NCBI GenBank assembly: GCA_014526335.1
Contig: JACTAT010000056.1
Location: 1,072,943 to 1,136,942 of the forward strand
DNA length: 64,000 nt
Origin: Chrysaora quinquecirrha
Taxonomy: Eukaryota > Cnidaria > Scyphozoa > Semaeostomeae > Pelagiidae
Direction: 5' to 3'
The notes below the pieces were generated by a model. That model saw only the letters and a list, made by a program, of their open reading frames with translations. It was not told the origin of the DNA and did not search any database. Each line of letters starts with the position of its first letter. Positions within the stretch are counted from its first letter, which is position 1. The position numbers were made by a program, and so were the translations under genes. Shown here one piece after another: positions 61,652 through 64,000 of the stretch.

Positions 61652-63002
61652 TACACGCAGTTTCTTTATAAGCAACCGCTTTATAAGCAACTAAGATGTA
61701 GAAGGCCAGAAACTTTAAGCAACTTATAGTACCAATGGAAAAAAACCTAAGCAACATTTTAAATTTTAAATAGTTTATACCACTGCAAGCAATCGAAGAT
61801 GGATCAACATAGAAGCTATTTCCATTTATTTGCCATCAAAACTCGCATATCAACAGAGTGTTACTCATTGACTTAATTCTGACATTGTGTCAGTAGCCAT
61901 TAATGGTATAGACATGGTACTTCTGACTGATGTTATTTAAGTATAGTACTTCTTTGCTGCATACTAGGTATTTTTAGCATTATGCTGCATAAAAAGCTAT
62001 AGCAGAACTCCGAATTTTGCTGTTTTAGCCTCTATTCTATTACACTCTTTTTTTTATAAGAAACTAAGATTTTTGGTCAGTACTCAAAGTTTCTTAGTTT
62101 TGGGACAAATTTGGTACTGAAAGTTTCTTAGCAGTTTCTTAGAATCAAAATTTTTAAGTGTCAAAACGGGCAATTGACACTTAAATTCTACAAATAGAAG
62201 AAGCAATACAATTCACGTTTACATCAGCTGTTTTTTCTGCAAAAATAGATACTTATGGTGCAACAGAAGTTTGTTTTTCGATGCTTTACACTCTTTTTTT
62301 TTATAAGAAACTAAGATTTTTGGTCAGTACTCAAAGTTTCTTAGTTTTGGGACAAATTTGGTACTGAAAGTTTCTTAGCAGTTTCTTAGAATCGAAATTT
62401 TAAGTGCCAAAACGGGCAATTGACACTAAATTCTACAAATAGAAGAAGCAATAAAATTCACGTTTACATCAGCTGTTTTTTCTGTAAAAATAGACACTTA
62501 TGGTGCAACAGAAGTTTGTTTCTCGATGCTTTATTTCTATTTCTAAAGATTCTTGAGACCTGCGAGTTTCTTACCATTTTTGATTGAGTACTGAAAGTTT
62601 CTTAACCAATATTGATCTCAGTACTGAGTTTCTTATAAATGGGTTTCTTATAAAAAAAAATGAGTGTATTTCTAATTCTAAAGATTCTTGAGACCTGCGA
62701 GTTTCTTGCCATTTTTGGTCGAGTACTGAAAGTTTCTTAACCAATATTGATCTCAGTACTGAGTTTCTTATAAATGGGTTTCTTATAAAAAAAACGAGTG
62801 TATTAGGGCAAAAACTGTATAAAATTAAGAAACTACTAAGCAACTTTTGCTTCCCGAGCGAAGTTGCTTATAAAAAAACTGCGTATGTACTTCAAATTAT
62901 AACCTCTTCGTACCAACTCTGGAGGAGGTCCCAAAGTCCCAAAAATAAGCAACTTTTTGAACTAGGGAAGAGCGAAGTTGCTTGTAAAAAAAACTGCGTG
63001 TA
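61652..63002. mobile_element. TACAC-family MITE, AAGCAAC type, split by a nested element
   Basis: Outer element: starts TACACGCAGTTTCTTTATAA and ends TTGTAAAAAAAACTGCGTGT plus A. Left part 61652-62040 and right part 62803-63002 join to a sequence collinear with the reverse of 54826-55311. The interruption is an AAGAAAC-type element. Confidence 0.85.
62041..62802. mobile_element. Nested TACAC-family element, AAGAAAC type, internally duplicated
   Basis: Starts TACACTCTTTTTTTTATAAG and ends AAAAAAAACGAGTGTA. The left module of about 246 bp is present twice (62041-62286, 62287-62532) and the right module of about 135 bp twice (62533-62668, 62669-62802), each ending in GAGTGTA. All subterminal motifs are AAGAAAC, unlike the host element's AAGCAAC. 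Confidence 0.88.
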
Positions 63003-64000
63003 CATATCTACTTATTCAACAATGGTTTTCGAAATAAATAAGCGATTCGGACTCTTCAAGAGAAATATATTAATTTTCAGCAAAACCTTGCTTTGATAAT
63101 AATGACTTTCATTAAGTGATTAAATATAATTTTATTGACTGGGACTGTATATCTTAGAAGCATATGGTGCTGCTTTGGAAAAGAACGGATTGACGTAAGG
63201 ATGTGAAGAAGATGGCTGACTGGCAGATGGTCCGAAATCGGTTCGTTCTCATTTCAGCGTAGGATAATTTCATTGCGTATCCGCATGTAAACAAGCAAGT
63301 TTTTAAACGCTGAGCACAGTGGAATCATTTCTACAGACAAAACAAATTCGAATAATTTCTAGGATTATTACTTTTCCGATTGTAAGAGACATGAAAGAGA
63401 GATTGTCAATTGTAAGGAAAAGCATATCAAGCCTCGATTTCATTCAATTTATTATGTCAACAAAAGGCTGAGCCATGAAATTCTCCGGCGGGAAATTTAT
63501 GAAGTTTACAAAAATCAAGACAAAAATTTTCGTCTTCTACAAATTAACAAATTAAGCTTTCAATAAAAGAAGCAGATATTATGGAACTAAGTAATTAGGG
63601 CCAATTACGCGTTCCCAGTGTTTTCGCTTGAAAAGGACATGAATGTTATACTTTTCTTAATTAATAGGAAATTAATGCATGAAATAAGGGAAACTTTATT
63701 GACTGTGTGGAATTAAGTAGTAAATTAAAAGTCATGAAGAAATAATTAATTTTGGTCAGGCAAGCTGGGCAAGTCTCAATCTTCAGGATTTTCGCGCACG
63801 TTGTGTAAATATGCCACGTGCCCACGAGCAAGGAATTTTCAACATAGCAAATCAATGTACAACAACTCTTTTAAGCGCCATTTCTCGATTTTGACTGCGG
63901 AGAGGGAATAAAATTATACGCAAATCGGTATAATATCGGCTGAAAAGTCATATCATAGCGACAGACTGGAAACATTTCGCACGTGTTCGGCATCAACCGG
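63003..64000. other. No gene recognised
   Basis: AT-rich sequence without recognisable exons or transposon ends. If the homeobox gene continues rightward this is part of its intron. Confidence 0.45.

Noticed and set aside
1..64000. CRISPR arrays, operons, bacterial contamination
   Set aside because: No regularly spaced direct repeats with unique spacers, no ribosome-binding sites and no compact gene arrays; introns are abundant.

Overview
The window is nuclear DNA of an animal: AT-rich, intron-rich, full of microsatellites, foldback elements and short non-autonomous transposons, with no operons or bacterial signals. The gene set (an Ariadne-1 RBR ligase, the spliceosomal helicase DDX46/Prp5, a lipoxygenase-family protein and an orthopedia-like homeobox gene), together with the repeat style, fits an early-branching metazoan, most likely a cnidarian. 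That assignment is inference; no species-specific marker was seen.

Layout. Positions 1 to about 21 kb hold no recognisable gene: only microsatellites, a tRNA-like SINE head, retrotransposon tails and several MITE-like elements. From 36209 down to 21303 (minus strand) lies a 16-exon Ariadne-1 (ARIH1) gene whose last exon I could not place with confidence. Its start codon is 402 bp from the start of DDX46 (plus strand, two exons, 36612-41695), so the two genes share a divergent promoter region. From 54391 down to 42849 (minus strand) is a 10-exon gene for a 602-residue lipoxygenase-fold protein, reconstructed with every splice phase matching. At the right, 58945-58508 (minus strand) is the last coding exon of a paired-class homeobox gene resembling orthopedia; its upstream exons were not found in the window.

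Two things stand out. First, the lipoxygenase-like protein is probably a pseudo-enzyme. The first iron-binding histidine is alanine and the C-terminal isoleucine is threonine, while the second His and the later His/Asn pair are kept. It also begins with a signal peptide and a cysteine-rich segment where animal lipoxygenases have a PLAT domain. Second, at least 13 short elements with TACAC...GTGTA ends share one polar architecture. Each is filled with about eight copies of a short motif that is nearly uniform inside an element but differs between elements (AAGCAAC, AAGAAAC, AAGGAA, AAGGAAC or AAGAAC). Elements with different motifs share similar core sequence, so the whole motif set seems to change in concert. 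This looks like an undescribed transposon family with covarying subterminal repeats.

ARIH1 (ubiquitin ligation) and DDX46 (U2 snRNP remodelling) are housekeeping genes. The lipoxygenase-like and homeobox genes are lineage or developmental genes with no evident functional link to them.
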